In this document: positions 8,166 through 18,923 of the stretch, in pieces
Layout of the letters: each line of letters opens with the position of its first letter
How positions within the stretch are numbered: the first letter of the stretch is position 1
Origin: Limimaricola hongkongensis DSM 17492
GTDB lineage: Bacteria; Pseudomonadota; Alphaproteobacteria; Rhodobacterales; Rhodobacteraceae
Reading direction: 5' to 3'
Assembly (NCBI RefSeq): GCF_000600975.2
Contig: NZ_KK088650.1
Location: 372,001 to 436,000, forward strand
DNA: 64,000 nt
Notes under the pieces: model-generated
The model's input: only the letters and a program-made list of their open reading frames with translations
The model's database searches: none
What the model was told of the DNA's origin: nothing
Program-made: the position numbers and the translations under genes

Positions 8166-9633
8166 TCTGTTGTTCGACGGGCCCGACTGGAATTTCGACA
8201 CGCTGCGGCGCACCACCGACGCGATCGAGAAGATCGCGCGCGAGGATCTCGGGCTCGACACCTATCCCAACCAGATCGAGATCATCTCGACCGAGCAGAT
8301 GCTCGACGCCTATTCGGCCACCGGCATGCCGCTGATGTATCGCCACTGGTCCTTCGGCAAGCAGTTCATCCATCACGAGCGGCTCTATTCCAAGGGCGCG
8401 CAGGGGTTGGCCTACGAGATCGTCATCAACTCCGACCCCTGCATCTGCTATTGCCTCGAAGAGAACACCATGCCGATGCAGGCGCTGGTGATCGCCCATG
8501 CCGCCTTTGGCCACAACCATTTCTTCAAGTCCAACCACCTGTTCCGGCAATGGACCGACGCGCGCGGCATTCTCGATTACCTCGATTACGCGCGCGGCTT
8601 CCTGAGCCAGTGCGAGGAGAGGTACGGGCCGGGCCGGGTGGAGCGGACGCTCGATGCGGCGCATGCGCTGATGAACGCATCCGTGTTCCGGCATCGCCGC
8701 CCGGCGCAGCCGTCGCTTCGGGCCGAGGCCGAGCGCGCCGAAAAGCGGATCGAGGAGGACGAGCGGGCCGCGCATTACCTGTGGAGCCGGATCGAGGCCG
8801 AGCATCGGTCGCCGGGCCATGAAAACGCCAGCACGGAGCGGCGCCACGCGCTTGGCCTGCCCGAAGAGAACCTGATCTATTTCCTCGAACGCCACAGCCC
8901 GGTGCTGGAGCCGTGGCAGCGGCAGGTGCTCCGGATCGTGCGCAACCTCGCGCAGTATTTCTATCCGCAGCGCCAGACGCAGGTGATGAACGAGGGCTGC
9001 GCCTGCTTCGTGCATTTCCATATCCTGAGCAAGCTGCACGAGCAGGGCCGGATCGGCGATGGCGCGATGCTCGAAATCCTGCACAGCCATTCGAGCGTGC
9101 TGTTCCAGCCGGGCTATGATCATCCGGGCTATTCGGGCATCAACCCCTATGCGCTGGGCTTCGCGATGATGCGCGACATCCGCCGCATCTGCGAGAGCCC
9201 CGAGCAGGAGGATCGCGACTGGTTTCCCGCCATCGCCGGCTGCGGCGACTGGCGCGGGGTGCTGAAAGATGCCTGGGCCAATTTCCGCGATGAAAGCTTC
9301 ATCCAGCAATTCCTGAGCCCCAAGGTGATGCGCGACCTGCGGCTGTTTGCGCTGCGCGACGCCGAAAGCGAGGACACCATGAGGGTCACGGCGATCCACG
9401 ATGCGGGCGGCTACCACGCGCTGCGCGACACGCTGGCGCACAGCTATGACCTGTCGCACCGCGCGCCCGACATCGAGATCGTCGACGCCGACCTCGCGGG
9501 CGATCGGGTGCTGCGCCTGCGCCACGTGCTGCGCAACGAGGTGCCGCTCGATGCGCGCGACCGCGAGGCGACGCTCGATTGCCTGCGCGAGCTGTGGGGC
9601 TACGAGGTGGAGATCGACGAGATGGTCGGCTGA
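8158..9633 (+). CDS. SpoVR/YcgB family protein
   Basis: A 491-residue protein with the conserved SpoVR blocks: WNFDTLRRTTDAIEKIA near the start, MPLMYRHWSFGKQF, and the His/Asn-rich FGHNHFFKSN, plus YPQRQTQVMNEGCA in the middle. The name comes from Bacillus spore cortex formation, but homologues are widespread in non-sporulating proteobacteria (E. coli YcgB) and nearly always occur with prkA and yeaH, as here. Molecular function is unknown. The ATG at 8158 overlaps the yeaH end. The product is predicted cytoplasmic, with no signal peptide or membrane segment. Confidence 0.93.
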   Translation: MADLLFDGPDWNFDTLRRTTDAIEKIAREDLGLDTYPNQIEIISTEQMLDAYSATGMPLMYRHWSFGKQFIHHERLYSKGAQGLAYEIVINSDPCICYCLEENTMPMQALVIAHAAFGHNHFFKSNHLFRQWTDARGILDYLDYARGFLSQCEERYGPGRVERTLDAAHALMNASVFRHRRPAQPSLRAEAERAEKRIEEDERAAHYLWSRIEAEHRSPGHENASTERRHALGLPEENLIYFLERHSPVLEPWQRQVLRIVRNLAQYFYPQRQTQVMNEGCACFVHFHILSKLHEQGRIGDGAMLEILHSHSSVLFQPGYDHPGYSGINPYALGFAMMRDIRRICESPEQEDRDWFPAIAGCGDWRGVLKDAWANFRDESFIQQFLSPKVMRDLRLFALRDAESEDTMRVTAIHDAGGYHALRDTLAHSYDLSHRAPDIEIVDADLAGDRVLRLRHVLRNEVPLDARDREATLDCLRELWGYEVEIDEMVG

Positions 9634-9684
9634 CCCCGCGCGCCGGCTTGGCGACCCGGCCCCTGAAATGCTTTAGGCAAATAT

Positions 9685-9700
9685 ATTTTAAACTTGAAAT
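9685..9700 (+). promoter_or_regulatory. Candidate operator of the anthranilate operon (MarR-type)
   Basis: A 16-bp AT-rich inverted repeat of the form ATTTnAAnnTTnAAAT sits in the 114-bp gap before the first gene. MarR proteins bind short palindromes of this kind, and a MarR gene is third in the operon, so autoregulation with release by an aromatic acid or CoA thioester is inferred. A possible promoter overlaps it: TTGAAA at 9694-9699 and TAGCGT at 9717-9722. Confidence 0.5.
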
Positions 9701-9747
9701 GAATCGCGGCCCGGCCTAGCGTTTTCCTGTCAGCTCGGGGAGGGGCC

Positions 9748-12042
9748 ATGAGGATCGCGTGCATCGGGGGAGGACCGGCGGGGCTCTACTTCGCCATATC
9801 GGCCAAGCTGCGCGATCCCGCGCACGAGATCGTGGTGATCGAGCGCAACCGCGCCGACGACACCTTTGGCTGGGGCGTGGTGCTGTCGGACGAAACGCTC
9901 GACAATCTCGCGGCCAATGACGCGGTTTCCGCCGCCGCGATCCGCGCGCATTTCGCCTATTGGGACGATGTCGCGGTGGTCAAGGACGGCACCCGCATCA
10001 CCTCCACCGGCCATGGGTTCTGCGGCATCGGGCGCAAGCGGCTGCTGCTGTTGTTGCAGGAGCGGGCGCGCGATCTGGGCGTGGAGCTGCGCTTCGAAGC
10101 GGAGGTGGGCAGTGCCGCGGAGTATGCCGCCGATTACGATCTCGTCGTCGCCGCCGACGGTCTGAATTCCCGTACCCGAACCGAGTTCGAAGAGGTGTTC
10201 CGCCCCGAGATCGACCGCCGCCGCTGCCATTTCACATGGCTCGGCACGACCCAGACCTTTGCCGACGCCTTCACCTTCATCTTCGAGCGGACCAGGCATG
10301 GCTGGGTCTGGGCGCATGCCTACCAGTTCGAGCCGGGCACCGCGACCTTCATCGTCGAATGCGCGCCCGAGACCTATGAGGCCTGGGGCTTCGACGCGAT
10401 GAGCCAGGAGGACTCCATCGCCGTGTGCGAAGAGATCTTCCGCGATCATCTGGGCGGTCATCCTTTGATGACCAATGCCCGCCACATCCGCGGTTCGGCC
10501 TGGATCAACTTCCCCCGCGTGCTGTGCGAGCGCTGGTACAGCGACAACATCGTGCTGCTGGGCGATGCCGCCGCGACCGCGCATTTCTCGATCGGATCGG
10601 GGACCAAGCTGGCGCTCGAAAGCGCGATCGCGCTGGCCGACGAGATCACCGCCGCGCCGGATCTCACCACCGCGTTCGAGAGCTACGAAGAGGCGCGCCG
10701 GGTCGAGGTGCTGCGCCTGCAATCGGCGGCGCGCAACTCGATGGAGTGGTTCGAGGAGGTGGGCCGTTACCTCGATCTCGACCCGGTCCAGTTCAACTAT
10801 TCGCTGCTCACCCGCAGCCAGCGGATCAGCCATGAAAACCTGCGCCTGCGCGATCCCGACTGGCTCCAGGATGCCGAGCGCTGGTTCCAGGCCCGCGCCG
10901 GGCTGCCCGATGACGCGCCCGTTCGCGCACCGATGTTCGCGCCCTACCGGATGCGGGGGCTGGAGCTGAAGAACCGCGTCGTCGTCTCGCCCATGGCGCA
11001 GTACAAGGCCGTGGACGGCGCGCCGACCGACTGGCATCTCGTGCATCTGGGCGAGCGGGCCAAGGGCGGCGCGGGGCTGGTCTATACCGAGATGACCTGC
11101 GTGTCGGCGCAAGGTAGGATCACGCCGGGCTGTCCGGGGCTCTATGCGCCCGAGCACGAGACGGCATGGAAACGGATCGTCGATTTCGTCCATGCCGAGA
11201 CGCAAGCGAAGTTCTGCTGCCAGATCGGCCATTCGGGGCGCAAGGGCTCGACCCAGCTTGGCTGGGAGGAGATGGACGCGCCGCTGAAGGCGGGCAACTG
11301 GGAGACCATCTCGGCCAGCCCGATCCCGTGGTCGGACAACAATCCCGCGCCGCGCGAGATGACGCGCGGCGACATGGAGGAGGTGACGGCGCAGTTCGTG
11401 GCCGCGACCGAAATGGCCGAACGCGCGGGCTTCGACATGATCGAGCTGCACGCCGCGCATGGCTACCTCGTGTCGTCCTTCATCTCGCCGACCTCGAACC
11501 GGCGCACCGACGACTACGGCGGATCGCTGGAGAACCGGCTGCGCTGGCCCTTGGAAGTGTTCCGCGCGATGCGCGCGGCTTGGCCCGAGAACAAGCCGAT
11601 GTCGGTACGGATATCGGCCAATGACTGGGTCGGCGCGGATGGCGTGACGCCCGACGAGGCGGTCGAGATCGCGCGCGCCTTCGCGCAGGCCGGGGCCGAC
11701 CTGATCGACGTCTCGGCCGGGCAGACCAGCGTCGAGGCCAAGCCGGTCTATGGCCGGATGTTCCAGACGCCGTTTTCCGACCGCATCCGCAACGAAGCAG
11801 GGCTGGCGACCATGGCGGTCGGCAACATCTACGAGGCCGACCACGTCAATTCGATCCTGATGGCGGGCCGCGCCGATCTCGTCGCCATCGCGCGGCCGCA
11901 TCTCGCCGATCCCTACTGGACGCTGCACACCGCGACGCAGATCGGCGACCGGGCCGAGCATTGGCCCGACCCCTATCTTGCCGGGCGCGATCAGGCGTGG
12001 CGGCTCGCGGACAAGGCCGATCAGACCGTGGGGCCGGTCTGA
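9748..12042 (+). CDS. abmA: 2-aminobenzoyl-CoA monooxygenase/reductase
   Basis: A 764-residue flavoprotein with two fused modules. Residues 1 to about 380 form an FAD monooxygenase of the salicylyl-CoA 5-hydroxylase type: [10 protein letters not shown] dinucleotide motif at the N-terminus and [18 protein letters not shown] for the second FAD contact. Residues from about 390 form an Old Yellow Enzyme-type FMN domain ([41 protein letters not shown]). This fusion is characteristic of the Azoarcus evansii enzyme that hydroxylates anthraniloyl-CoA and then reduces the ring with NADH, giving a non-aromatic amino-oxo-cyclohexene-carboxyl-CoA. It has GGGGAGGGG before the ATG and heads the operon. A salicylyl-CoA substrate cannot be excluded, but the neighbouring tryptophan dioxygenase favours anthranilate. 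Confidence 0.88.
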   Translation: MRIACIGGGPAGLYFAISAKLRDPAHEIVVIERNRADDTFGWGVVLSDETLDNLAANDAVSAAAIRAHFAYWDDVAVVKDGTRITSTGHGFCGIGRKRLLLLLQERARDLGVELRFEAEVGSAAEYAADYDLVVAADGLNSRTRTEFEEVFRPEIDRRRCHFTWLGTTQTFADAFTFIFERTRHGWVWAHAYQFEPGTATFIVECAPETYEAWGFDAMSQEDSIAVCEEIFRDHLGGHPLMTNARHIRGSAWINFPRVLCERWYSDNIVLLGDAAATAHFSIGSGTKLALESAIALADEITAAPDLTTAFESYEEARRVEVLRLQSAARNSMEWFEEVGRYLDLDPVQFNYSLLTRSQRISHENLRLRDPDWLQDAERWFQARAGLPDDAPVRAPMFAPYRMRGLELKNRVVVSPMAQYKAVDGAPTDWHLVHLGERAKGGAGLVYTEMTCVSAQGRITPGCPGLYAPEHETAWKRIVDFVHAETQAKFCCQIGHSGRKGSTQLGWEEMDAPLKAGNWETISASPIPWSDNNPAPREMTRGDMEEVTAQFVAATEMAERAGFDMIELHAAHGYLVSSFISPTSNRRTDDYGGSLENRLRWPLEVFRAMRAAWPENKPMSVRISANDWVGADGVTPDEAVEIARAFAQAGADLIDVSAGQTSVEAKPVYGRMFQTPFSDRIRNEAGLATMAVGNIYEADHVNSILMAGRADLVAIARPHLADPYWTLHTATQIGDRAEHWPDPYLAGRDQAWRLADKADQTVGPV

Positions 12043-12800
12043 TGCGGCTCGAGGGACATCACGCGCTGGTCACCGGCGGCGGCACCGGGGTGGGGCGCGC
12101 CATCGCACAGGCGCTGGCCGCCCATGGGGCCCGCGTCACGATCACGGGTCGGCGCGAGGCGCCGCTTCGAGAGACCGCCGAGGGACAGGCGGAGATGGGA
12201 TGGATCACGGGGGACGTGACGCGCGCAGGTGAGGTGACGCGCGTCGTGGAGCAGGCGTCGCAAGAGCGCGGCCCCGTGACCATCGCCGTCGCCAATGCCG
12301 GTGCGGCCGAGAGCAAGCCCTTTGCCAAGACCACGGCGCAGGATCTCGACGCGATGCTGGCCGTCAACCTGCACGGCGTGTTCAACCTGTGGCAGGCGGT
12401 GCTGCCGGGGATGCGCGAGGCGGGGCGCGGGCGGCTCATCGCCATTGCCTCGACCGCCGGGCTCAAGGGCTATCCTTACGTCTCGGGCTATGTCGCGGCC
12501 AAGCACGCGGTGGTCGGGCTGACACGGTCGCTGGCGCTGGAGCTGGCGAAGACGCCGATCACCGTCAACGCCATCTGCCCCGGCTTTGCCGAAACGCCGA
12601 TGCTGGAGGAGAGCATCGACAACATCGTCGCCAAGACCGGGCGCTCGCGCGAGGAGGCCGCCAAGGCGCTCGCCTCGGGCAACCCGCAGGGCCGCTTCGT
12701 GCGTCCCGAGGAGGTGGCCGACGCGGTGCTGTGGCTCGCGGGCGATGGCGCCGGCGCGGTGACCGGGCAGGCGATTTCGGTCTCGGGGGGCGAGGTATGA
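12042..12800 (+). CDS. SDR family oxidoreductase
   Basis: A 252-residue short-chain dehydrogenase/reductase. Visible are the cofactor motif TGGGTGVGRAIA, ANAGAA, catalytic Ser in the IAIAST strand, and Tyr/Lys in YVAAKH; the end SGGEV is typical. It probably oxidises a ring hydroxyl or reduces a ring ketone of the alicyclic CoA intermediate formed by the preceding enzyme, with NAD(P)H. The ATG shares one base with the stop of the monooxygenase/reductase (TGATG). An in-frame ATG at 11961 would extend into the previous gene and is unlikely. Confidence 0.85.
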   Translation: MRLEGHHALVTGGGTGVGRAIAQALAAHGARVTITGRREAPLRETAEGQAEMGWITGDVTRAGEVTRVVEQASQERGPVTIAVANAGAAESKPFAKTTAQDLDAMLAVNLHGVFNLWQAVLPGMREAGRGRLIAIASTAGLKGYPYVSGYVAAKHAVVGLTRSLALELAKTPITVNAICPGFAETPMLEESIDNIVAKTGRSREEAAKALASGNPQGRFVRPEEVADAVLWLAGDGAGAVTGQAISVSGGEV

Positions 12801-13258
12801 GCGTCGAGGTGCAGGCCAAGATGGGCAAGACGCGGCTCAGGCTGTGGCTCAAGCTGCTGAAAACCTCGAACGCGGTGGAAACCGCGCTGCGCGACCGGCT
12901 GCGCACCGAGTTCGGCACCACCCTGCCGCGTTTCGACGTGATGGCGGCGCTGGCGCGCAGTCCCGAGGGGCTCAAGATGTCCGAGCTGTCGCGCCGCCTG
13001 CGCGTGTCGAACGGCAACGTCACCGGCATCGTCGACCGGCTTGAGACCGAGGGCCATGCCGAGCGCCGCGCCGTGGCAGGCGATCGGCGGGCGATGGAGG
13101 TGCGGCTCACCGGCGAGGGGAAGGTGCATTTCGACACGCTGGCTGCGGCGCATGAGACATGGGTGAACGAGCTGATGGGCGCGATCACCGAAGCCGAGGC
13201 GATGCGGATCATGGAGGATCTCGACATCGTCTCCCGCGATCTGGAGGAGAAGCGATGA
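12797..13258 (+). CDS. MarR family transcriptional regulator
   Basis: A 153-residue winged-helix regulator. The MarR core is visible: [20 protein letters not shown], recognition helix region [16 protein letters not shown], and the wing [14 protein letters not shown]. Its position inside the catabolic operon, with ATGA overlaps on both sides, suggests it represses the operon and is released by a pathway intermediate such as a CoA thioester, as for other aromatic-CoA MarR proteins (inference). The 16-bp inverted repeat at 9685-9700 is the best candidate operator. Confidence 0.88.
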   Translation: MSVEVQAKMGKTRLRLWLKLLKTSNAVETALRDRLRTEFGTTLPRFDVMAALARSPEGLKMSELSRRLRVSNGNVTGIVDRLETEGHAERRAVAGDRRAMEVRLTGEGKVHFDTLAAAHETWVNELMGAITEAEAMRIMEDLDIVSRDLEEKR

Positions 13259-14046
13259 GCGCGCATTTCAAGCTGGAGCGCGAAGGCGCGGTCGCGGTGG
13301 TCCGGCTCGACCGGCCCGAACGCAAGAACCCCTTCACGTTTCAAAGCTACGCGGCGCTGCGCGACTGGTTCCGCGACCTGGCCTCGGATGACGAAACCCA
13401 CGCCGTCGTCATCGCCCCCAATGGCGGCAATTTCAGCTCGGGCGGCGATGTCGAGGACATCATCGGCCCGCTCACCGAGATGGACATGAAGGGCCTGATG
13501 GGTTTCACCCGGATGACCGGCGATCTGGTGAAGGCGATGCTGACCTGCGGCAAGCCGGTCGTCGCCGCCGTCGACGGCGTCGCGGTCGGCGCGGGCGCGA
13601 TCCTTGCCATGGCCTCGGACATCCGCATCGCCACGCCGGAGGCCAAGACGGCCTTCCTGTTCAACCGCGTCGGCCTCGCGGGCTGCGACATGGGCGCCTG
13701 CGCCATGCTGCCGCGCATCATCGGGCAGGGGCGGGCGGCGGAGCTGCTTTATACCGGGCGGGTGATGAGCGCCGATGAGGGCGAGCGCTGGGGCTTTTAC
13801 AACCGTCTCGTCGGCGCGCAGGAGCTGGAGGCCGAGGCGCTGAAGCTGGCGTCCCGCATCGCCGCCGGGCCGCGCTTTGCCAACATGATGACCAAGACCA
13901 TGCTCTTGCAGGAATGGGACATGGGGTTGGAGCGCGCGATCGAGGCCGAGGCGCAGGCGCAGGCGATCTGCATGCAGACCGAGGATTTCCGCCGCGCCTA
14001 CCGCGCCTTCATGGCAAAAGAAAAACCCGTCTTCGAGGGGGACTGA
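13255..14046 (+). CDS. Enoyl-CoA hydratase/isomerase family protein
   Basis: A 263-residue crotonase-fold enzyme. The oxyanion-hole motifs are present: [10 protein letters not shown] near residue 60 and [17 protein letters not shown] near residue 105. Expected chemistry is hydration, isomerisation or ring hydrolysis of an unsaturated acyl-CoA. In this operon it should act on the alicyclic CoA intermediate after the monooxygenase/reductase and SDR steps. Its ATG overlaps the marR stop (ATGA); an upstream in-frame start would lie inside marR. The exact step is not shown by the sequence. Confidence 0.85.
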   Translation: MSAHFKLEREGAVAVVRLDRPERKNPFTFQSYAALRDWFRDLASDDETHAVVIAPNGGNFSSGGDVEDIIGPLTEMDMKGLMGFTRMTGDLVKAMLTCGKPVVAAVDGVAVGAGAILAMASDIRIATPEAKTAFLFNRVGLAGCDMGACAMLPRIIGQGRAAELLYTGRVMSADEGERWGFYNRLVGAQELEAEALKLASRIAAGPRFANMMTKTMLLQEWDMGLERAIEAEAQAQAICMQTEDFRRAYRAFMAKEKPVFEGD

Positions 14047-14047
14047 C

Positions 14048-15220
14048 ATGGCCGACCGCTCCTATCTCGACTGGCCCTTTTTCGAAGAGAAGCACCGCGA
14101 GCTGTCCGATGCGCTGGAGCGTTGGGCCGGGCGGCGCCTGGGCGAGATCGACCACGCCGACACCGATGCCGCCTGCCGCGACCTGGTGGCCAAGCTGGGA
14201 CAGGGCGGCTGGCTGGAGCACGCGGCCTCCGAGGACGGCAAGCTCGATGTGCGCAGCCTGTGCCTGATCCGCGAAACGCTGGCGCGGCATGACGGGCTGG
14301 CCGATTTCGCCTTCGCGATGCAGGGGTTGGGCTCGGGCGCGATCACGCTGTTCGGCTCGGATGCGCAAAAGTCCGAATGGCTGCCGAAGGTGCGCAGCGG
14401 TGCGGCGATCTCGGCCTTTGCGCTGACCGAGCCGCAATCGGGATCGGATGTCGCCAACCTCGCCATGACGGCGCGGCGCGACGGCGATGACTGGGTGCTC
14501 AGCGGCGAGAAGACCTGGATCTCGAATGGCGGCATCGCCGATCTCTACGTGGTCTTTGCCCGCACCGGCGAAGGGCCGGGCGCCAAGGGGCTGTCGGCCT
14601 TTGTCGTGCCCGCCGACACGGCCGGGCTTGGCGTGGCCGAGCGGCTCGACACCATCGCGCCGCACCCGTTGGCGCGGCTGTCCTTCGAAGATGTGCGCCT
14701 GCCCGCCGACGCCATCATCGGCGCGCCGGGCGAAGGCTTTCGGATCGCCATGTCGGTGCTCGACGTGTTCCGCTCGACGGTGGCGGCGGCCAGCTTGGGC
14801 TTTGCCCGCCGCGCCATGGATGCGAGCCTCGATCGGGCGTCCTCGCGCGAGCTGTTCGGCGCGCCGCTGTTCGAGATGCAGATGGTGCAGGGCCACATCG
14901 CCGAGATGGCGCACGGCATCGATGCGGGCGCGCTGCTGACCTATCGCGCGGCGTGGATGAAGGACATGGGCGCGCCGCGCGTCAGTCGCGAGGCGGCGAT
15001 GGCCAAGCTGTTCTCGACCGAGGAAGCGCAGAAGATCATCGACGCGGCGGTGCAGCTTCATGGCGGCGACGGGGTGCGATCGGGCTCGGTGCCCGAGACG
15101 CTCTACCGCGAGATCCGCGCGCTTCGGATCTACGAAGGCGCGAGCGACGTGCAGAAGATCATCATCGCCCGCGCCGCCATGGCGGCGCATGACAAGGGCG
15201 GCGCGGCCAACGGGGCCTAG
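14048..15220 (+). CDS. Acyl-CoA dehydrogenase
   Basis: A 390-residue FAD acyl-CoA dehydrogenase. It has the family blocks [15 protein letters not shown] and [12 protein letters not shown], the mid-domain and the C-terminal [14 protein letters not shown], whose Glu is the usual catalytic base position. It introduces a double bond alpha-beta to the thioester and passes electrons to ETF. Here it probably acts on the ring-derived CoA intermediate of the anthranilate route. It begins one base after the hydratase stop and is followed by a 66-bp gap before the ligase gene. Confidence 0.88.
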   Translation: MADRSYLDWPFFEEKHRELSDALERWAGRRLGEIDHADTDAACRDLVAKLGQGGWLEHAASEDGKLDVRSLCLIRETLARHDGLADFAFAMQGLGSGAITLFGSDAQKSEWLPKVRSGAAISAFALTEPQSGSDVANLAMTARRDGDDWVLSGEKTWISNGGIADLYVVFARTGEGPGAKGLSAFVVPADTAGLGVAERLDTIAPHPLARLSFEDVRLPADAIIGAPGEGFRIAMSVLDVFRSTVAAASLGFARRAMDASLDRASSRELFGAPLFEMQMVQGHIAEMAHGIDAGALLTYRAAWMKDMGAPRVSREAAMAKLFSTEEAQKIIDAAVQLHGGDGVRSGSVPETLYREIRALRIYEGASDVQKIIIARAAMAAHDKGGAANGA

Positions 15221-15286
15221 GGACAAGGCACCGCGCTGCCGGGGAAGGGGAGAGCCCCGGCGGTGCGGATCAGGGAGGAAAGACAG

Positions 15287-16909
15287 ATGCTTGGACCGAC
15301 GGCGCATGAGGACGGCTTCGCGCGCGACAACCTGCCGCCATTCGACCAGTGGCCGGAGCTGCTGACGGAGGGCTTCGACTACCCCGAGCGGCTCAACGCC
15401 GGGGTCGAGCTGTGCGACCGGCTGGTCGAGCGGGGGCTTGGCGATCATACCGCGCTGATCGGCAACGGGCGCCGGCGCAGCTACAAGGAGCTGATGGACT
15501 GGACCAACCGCATCGCGCGGGTGCTGGTCGAGGATTACGGGGTCAAACCCGGCAACCGGGTGCTGATCCGTTCGGCCAACAACCCGGCCATGGTCGCCTG
15601 CTGGTTGGCGGCGACCAAGGCCGGCGCGGTGGTGGTCAACACCATGCCGATGCTGCGCGCGGGCGAGCTGTGCAAGATCGTCGATAAGGCCGAGGTGAGC
15701 CTTGCGCTGTGCGACACGCGGCTGATGGACGAAATGGTCGCCTGCGCCAAGCGCAGCCCGCATCTCGCCAAGGTGGTGGGCTTCGACGGCACCGCCAACC
15801 ACGATGCCGAACTCGACCGCGCGGCGCTCGACAAGCCGGTGACGTTTCACGCGGTCGAGACGGGGCGCGACGACGTGGCGCTCTTGGGCTTCACCTCCGG
15901 CTCGACCGGGGTGCCCAAGGCGACCATGCATTTCCACCGCGACCTGCTGATCATCGCCGATGGTTACGCCAAGGAGGTGCTGGGCGTCACGCCCGACGAC
16001 GTCTTCGTCGGCTCGCCGCCATTGGCCTTTACCTTTGGCCTCGGCGGTCTCGCGGTGTTTCCGCTGCGCTTCGGGGCGGCGGCGACGCTTCTGGAGACGG
16101 CTTCGCCGCCCAACATGATCGAGATCATCGAGCGCTACAAAGCCACCATCTGCTTCACCGCGCCCACGGCCTACCGCCACATGCTGCGCGCGATGGAGGA
16201 GGGGGCGGACCTGTCGAGCCTGCGCTGCGCCGTCTCGGCGGGCGAGACGCTGCCCGCGCCGGTCTATCACGAGTGGATGGAAAAGACCGGCAAGCCGATG
16301 CTCGACGGGATCGGCGCGACCGAGCTTTTGCACATCTTCATCACCAACCGGCTCGACGACAGCCATCCCGGCTGCACCGGGCGGCCCGTCACGGGCTATG
16401 TCGCGAAGGTGGTCGATGACGAGATGAACGAGGTGCCGCGCGGCACGGTCGGGCAATTGGCCGTGAAGGGGCCCACGGGCTGCCGCTACCTCGCCGACGA
16501 CCGGCAGCGCGACTATGTGCGCGACGGCTGGAATCTCACCGGCGACGCCTTCGTGCAGGACGAGGCGGGGCGCTTTCACTTCGCGGCGCGCTCGGACGAC
16601 ATCATCCTCTCGGCGGGCTACAACATCGCGGCGCCCGAGGTCGAGGCGGCGCTTCTGTCGCATGAGGCGGTGGTCGAATGCGCCGTGGTGGGCCATCCCG
16701 ACCCCGATCGCGGACAGATCGTGCAGGCGCATGTGGTGCTGGCCGAGGGGGCCGAGCGCGGCGCGGCGATGACCAAGCTTTTGCAGGACCACGTGAAGGC
16801 GCAGATCGCACCCTATAAATATCCGCGCAGCGTTATCTTCTGCGACACACTGCCCAAGACCGAGAGCGGCAAGATCCAGCGGTTTCGCCTGCGCGAGGAG
16901 GCCAAGTGA
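15287..16909 (+). CDS. abmG: Probable 2-aminobenzoate-CoA ligase
   Basis: A 540-residue AMP-forming acyl/aryl-CoA ligase of the benzoate-CoA ligase subgroup. The ATP/AMP motif [14 protein letters not shown] lies around residue 195, the adenylate motif [11 protein letters not shown] is in the middle, and the C-terminal lysine sits in [10 protein letters not shown]. It activates the aromatic acid with ATP and CoA as the entry step. Anthranilate as substrate is inferred from context: the 2-aminobenzoyl-CoA monooxygenase upstream and tryptophan dioxygenase downstream. The start at 15287 has GGGAGGAAAG upstream; an ATG 24 bases earlier lacks this support. Confidence 0.82.
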   Translation: MLGPTAHEDGFARDNLPPFDQWPELLTEGFDYPERLNAGVELCDRLVERGLGDHTALIGNGRRRSYKELMDWTNRIARVLVEDYGVKPGNRVLIRSANNPAMVACWLAATKAGAVVVNTMPMLRAGELCKIVDKAEVSLALCDTRLMDEMVACAKRSPHLAKVVGFDGTANHDAELDRAALDKPVTFHAVETGRDDVALLGFTSGSTGVPKATMHFHRDLLIIADGYAKEVLGVTPDDVFVGSPPLAFTFGLGGLAVFPLRFGAAATLLETASPPNMIEIIERYKATICFTAPTAYRHMLRAMEEGADLSSLRCAVSAGETLPAPVYHEWMEKTGKPMLDGIGATELLHIFITNRLDDSHPGCTGRPVTGYVAKVVDDEMNEVPRGTVGQLAVKGPTGCRYLADDRQRDYVRDGWNLTGDAFVQDEAGRFHFAARSDDIILSAGYNIAAPEVEAALLSHEAVVECAVVGHPDPDRGQIVQAHVVLAEGAERGAAMTKLLQDHVKAQIAPYKYPRSVIFCDTLPKTESGKIQRFRLREEAK

Positions 16910-17697
16910 CCGACGATCCCGTCATGAAATTCGCGGACAAGATGTCCTACACGGATTATCTCGGCCTCGATGCCGTGCTCACCGCGCAGCACCCGCGCAC
17001 CGACCAGCATGACGAGATGCTATTCATCGTGCAGCACCAGGTGACCGAGCTGTGGATGCGGCTCGCGCTGCACGAGCTCGACGCGGCCCGCAGCGCCATC
17101 GCCGAGGACCGGCTGCGTCCCGCCTTCAAGATGCTGACCCGCGTGGCGCGGATCTTCGAGCAGATGAACGCGGCATGGGACGTGCTGCGCACCATGACGC
17201 CGAGCGAATACACCCGTTACCGCGACGCGCTGGGCCAGTCCTCGGGGTTTCAGTCGTGGCAATACCGGCTGATCGAGTTCACCGTCGGCAACCGCAACGA
17301 AGCGATGCTCGGCCCGCATGAGCACCGTCCCGACATCGTCGAAAAGCTGCGCGCCGAACTGGCGCGCCCCAGCCTCTATGACACCGCCATCGGCTGCCTC
17401 GCGCGAGCGGGGTTCGACGTGCCCGAGACGGCGTCCCACCCGGATGACCGGGTGATGACCGCCTGGACCGAGGTCTATCGCGATCCCGAGACGCATTGGC
17501 CGCTCTACGAGCTGGCCGAGAAGCTGGTGGATTTCGAGGATTACTTCCGCCGCTGGCGCTTCAACCACGTCACCACGGTGGAGCGGGTGATCGGCTTCAA
17601 GCGCGGGACGGGCGGCACGGGGGGTGTCAGCTACCTCAAGCGGATGCTCGAAATCGAACTCTTTCCAGAGCTTTGGCACTTGCGTACCAATCTATGA
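16906..17697 (+). CDS. kynA: Tryptophan 2,3-dioxygenase
   Basis: A 263-residue heme enzyme that opens the indole ring of L-tryptophan to N-formylkynurenine. The family core is clear: [24 protein letters not shown] with the distal His at 44, and the C-terminal [16 protein letters not shown] with the proximal His at about 221. A GTG start gives a GTGA overlap with the ligase; ATG at 16924 is the alternative. Placement inside the operon ties tryptophan breakdown to anthranilate activation. The enzymes between them, kynurenine formamidase and kynureninase, are not in the window. Confidence 0.93.
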   Translation: MTDDPVMKFADKMSYTDYLGLDAVLTAQHPRTDQHDEMLFIVQHQVTELWMRLALHELDAARSAIAEDRLRPAFKMLTRVARIFEQMNAAWDVLRTMTPSEYTRYRDALGQSSGFQSWQYRLIEFTVGNRNEAMLGPHEHRPDIVEKLRAELARPSLYDTAIGCLARAGFDVPETASHPDDRVMTAWTEVYRDPETHWPLYELAEKLVDFEDYFRRWRFNHVTTVERVIGFKRGTGGTGGVSYLKRMLEIELFPELWHLRTNL

Positions 17698-17732
17698 CCG
17701 GCATCAAGACCGGCATCCACAGGGAGACGAGA

Positions 17733-18869
17733 ATGACCAGATTTCTGACGACGACCGCGCTGGCGCTGTCGATGATGGGCACGGCAGCCATGGCCGAGCC
17801 GGTGAAGGTCGGCATGATCACCACGCTGTCGGGCGGCGGCGCCAGCCTCGGGATCGACACGCGCGATGGCTTCATGCTCGCGGTGGAAAAGGCGGGCAAC
17901 CCCGATCTGGAGGTCCATATCGAGGACGACCAGCGCAAGCCCGAAGTGGCGGTGCAGCTGTCGGACGAGATGATCCAGTCCGAGGATGTCGACGTGCTGA
18001 CCGGCATCGTCTGGTCGAACCTCGCCATGGCGGTGGTGCCGGGCGCGGTGCGGCAGGGCAAGTTCTACCTGTCGACCAATGCCGCGCCCTCGCAGCTCGC
18101 GGGCAAGGGCTGCCACGAGAACTACTTCTCGGTCTCCTACCAGAACGACAATTTGCACGAGGCGGCGGGGCAGTATGCCACCGACGAGGGCTTCGGCCGC
18201 ATGTTCATCATGGCGCCGAACTACCCCGCCGGGCAGGACAGCCTCTCGGGCTTCAAGCGGTTCTACGAGGGCGAGGTCGCGAACGAGGTCTACACCCAGC
18301 TCGGCCAGACCGACTACGCCGCCGAGATCGCGCAGATCCGCGACAGCGGCGCCGACGCGCTGTTCTTCTTCCTGCCGGGCGGCATGGGCATCTCCTTCAT
18401 GAAGCAATGGGCCGAGGCGGGCATCGACATGCCGGTCGTGGGCCCGGCGTTTTCCTTCAGCCAGGATATCCTGCCCGCTATCGGCGAGGCGGCGGTCGGC
18501 GTGAAGAACACCGCGCAGTGGTCGAAGGACATCGACAACGAGGCCAACGCCGCCTTCGTCGCCGCCTTCGAGGAAAAATACGACCGCCTGCCCTCGCTCT
18601 ACGCGGCGCAGGGCTACGACACGGCGCGGCTGCTGCTCTCGGCGATGGAGAAGGCCGACGTCTCGGACGCCGACGCCTTCCGCGAGGCGCTGCGCGCGGC
18701 CGAGTTCGACAGCGTGCGCGGCGACTTCGCCTTCGGTCCGAACCAGCACCCGGTGCAGGACATCTACGTGCGCGAGGTGATCTCGGAGGAAGGCCAGCTC
18801 ACCAACAAGATCGTCGCCACCGCGATGGAGGATCGCGGCGACGCCTACGCCGAAGAATGCAGCATGTAA
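17733..18869 (+). CDS. ABC transporter substrate-binding protein, LivJ-like
   Basis: A 378-residue periplasmic binding protein of the branched-chain amino acid/amide type. A Sec signal peptide with cleavage after TAAMA (about residue 22) is followed by VKVGMITTLSGGGASLG, the usual ligand-loop opening. It should capture the operon's substrate; anthranilate, kynurenine or a related aromatic is inferred from its neighbours rather than from the sequence. AGGGAGACGAG precedes the ATG. It is followed by a perfect 25-base palindrome at 18878. Confidence 0.88.
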   Translation: MTRFLTTTALALSMMGTAAMAEPVKVGMITTLSGGGASLGIDTRDGFMLAVEKAGNPDLEVHIEDDQRKPEVAVQLSDEMIQSEDVDVLTGIVWSNLAMAVVPGAVRQGKFYLSTNAAPSQLAGKGCHENYFSVSYQNDNLHEAAGQYATDEGFGRMFIMAPNYPAGQDSLSGFKRFYEGEVANEVYTQLGQTDYAAEIAQIRDSGADALFFFLPGGMGISFMKQWAEAGIDMPVVGPAFSFSQDILPAIGEAAVGVKNTAQWSKDIDNEANAAFVAAFEEKYDRLPSLYAAQGYDTARLLLSAMEKADVSDADAFREALRAAEFDSVRGDFAFGPNQHPVQDIYVREVISEEGQLTNKIVATAMEDRGDAYAEECSM

Positions 18870-18877
18870 GCCCCTGC

Positions 18878-18902
18878 GCGGCGGGCCGGACCGGCCCGCC
18901 GC
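18878..18902 (+). other. Intra-operonic hairpin after binding-protein gene
   Basis: A perfect palindrome with 12-base arms around a single A can form a very stable RNA hairpin. No T-run follows and the operon continues, so mRNA stabilisation or partial termination is more likely than an operon end. The other three importer operons of the window have a comparable hairpin in the same place. Confidence 0.7.
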
Positions 18903-18923
18903 ACCCCTGACGAAAGCGAGCCG

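Noticed and set aside
8158..9633. Sporulation role from the SpoVR name
   Set aside because: The organism type does not form endospores, and the gene belongs to the prkA-yeaH-ycgB stress cluster.
9748..12042. Salicylyl-CoA 5-hydroxylase for salicylate degradation
   Set aside because: The simple hydroxylase lacks the C-terminal OYE domain seen here, no gentisate enzymes are present, and tryptophan dioxygenase points to anthranilate.
14009..16792. A 927-codon open frame on the minus strand
   Set aside because: It is antisense to the acyl-CoA dehydrogenase and CoA ligase, is full of His, Arg and Gly, and matches no family.
17624..18910. A 428-codon frame on the plus strand overlapping the Liv-type binding protein
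   Set aside because: It is an Arg/Gly-rich shadow of the binding-protein gene, which has a signal peptide and clear family motifs in the other frame.
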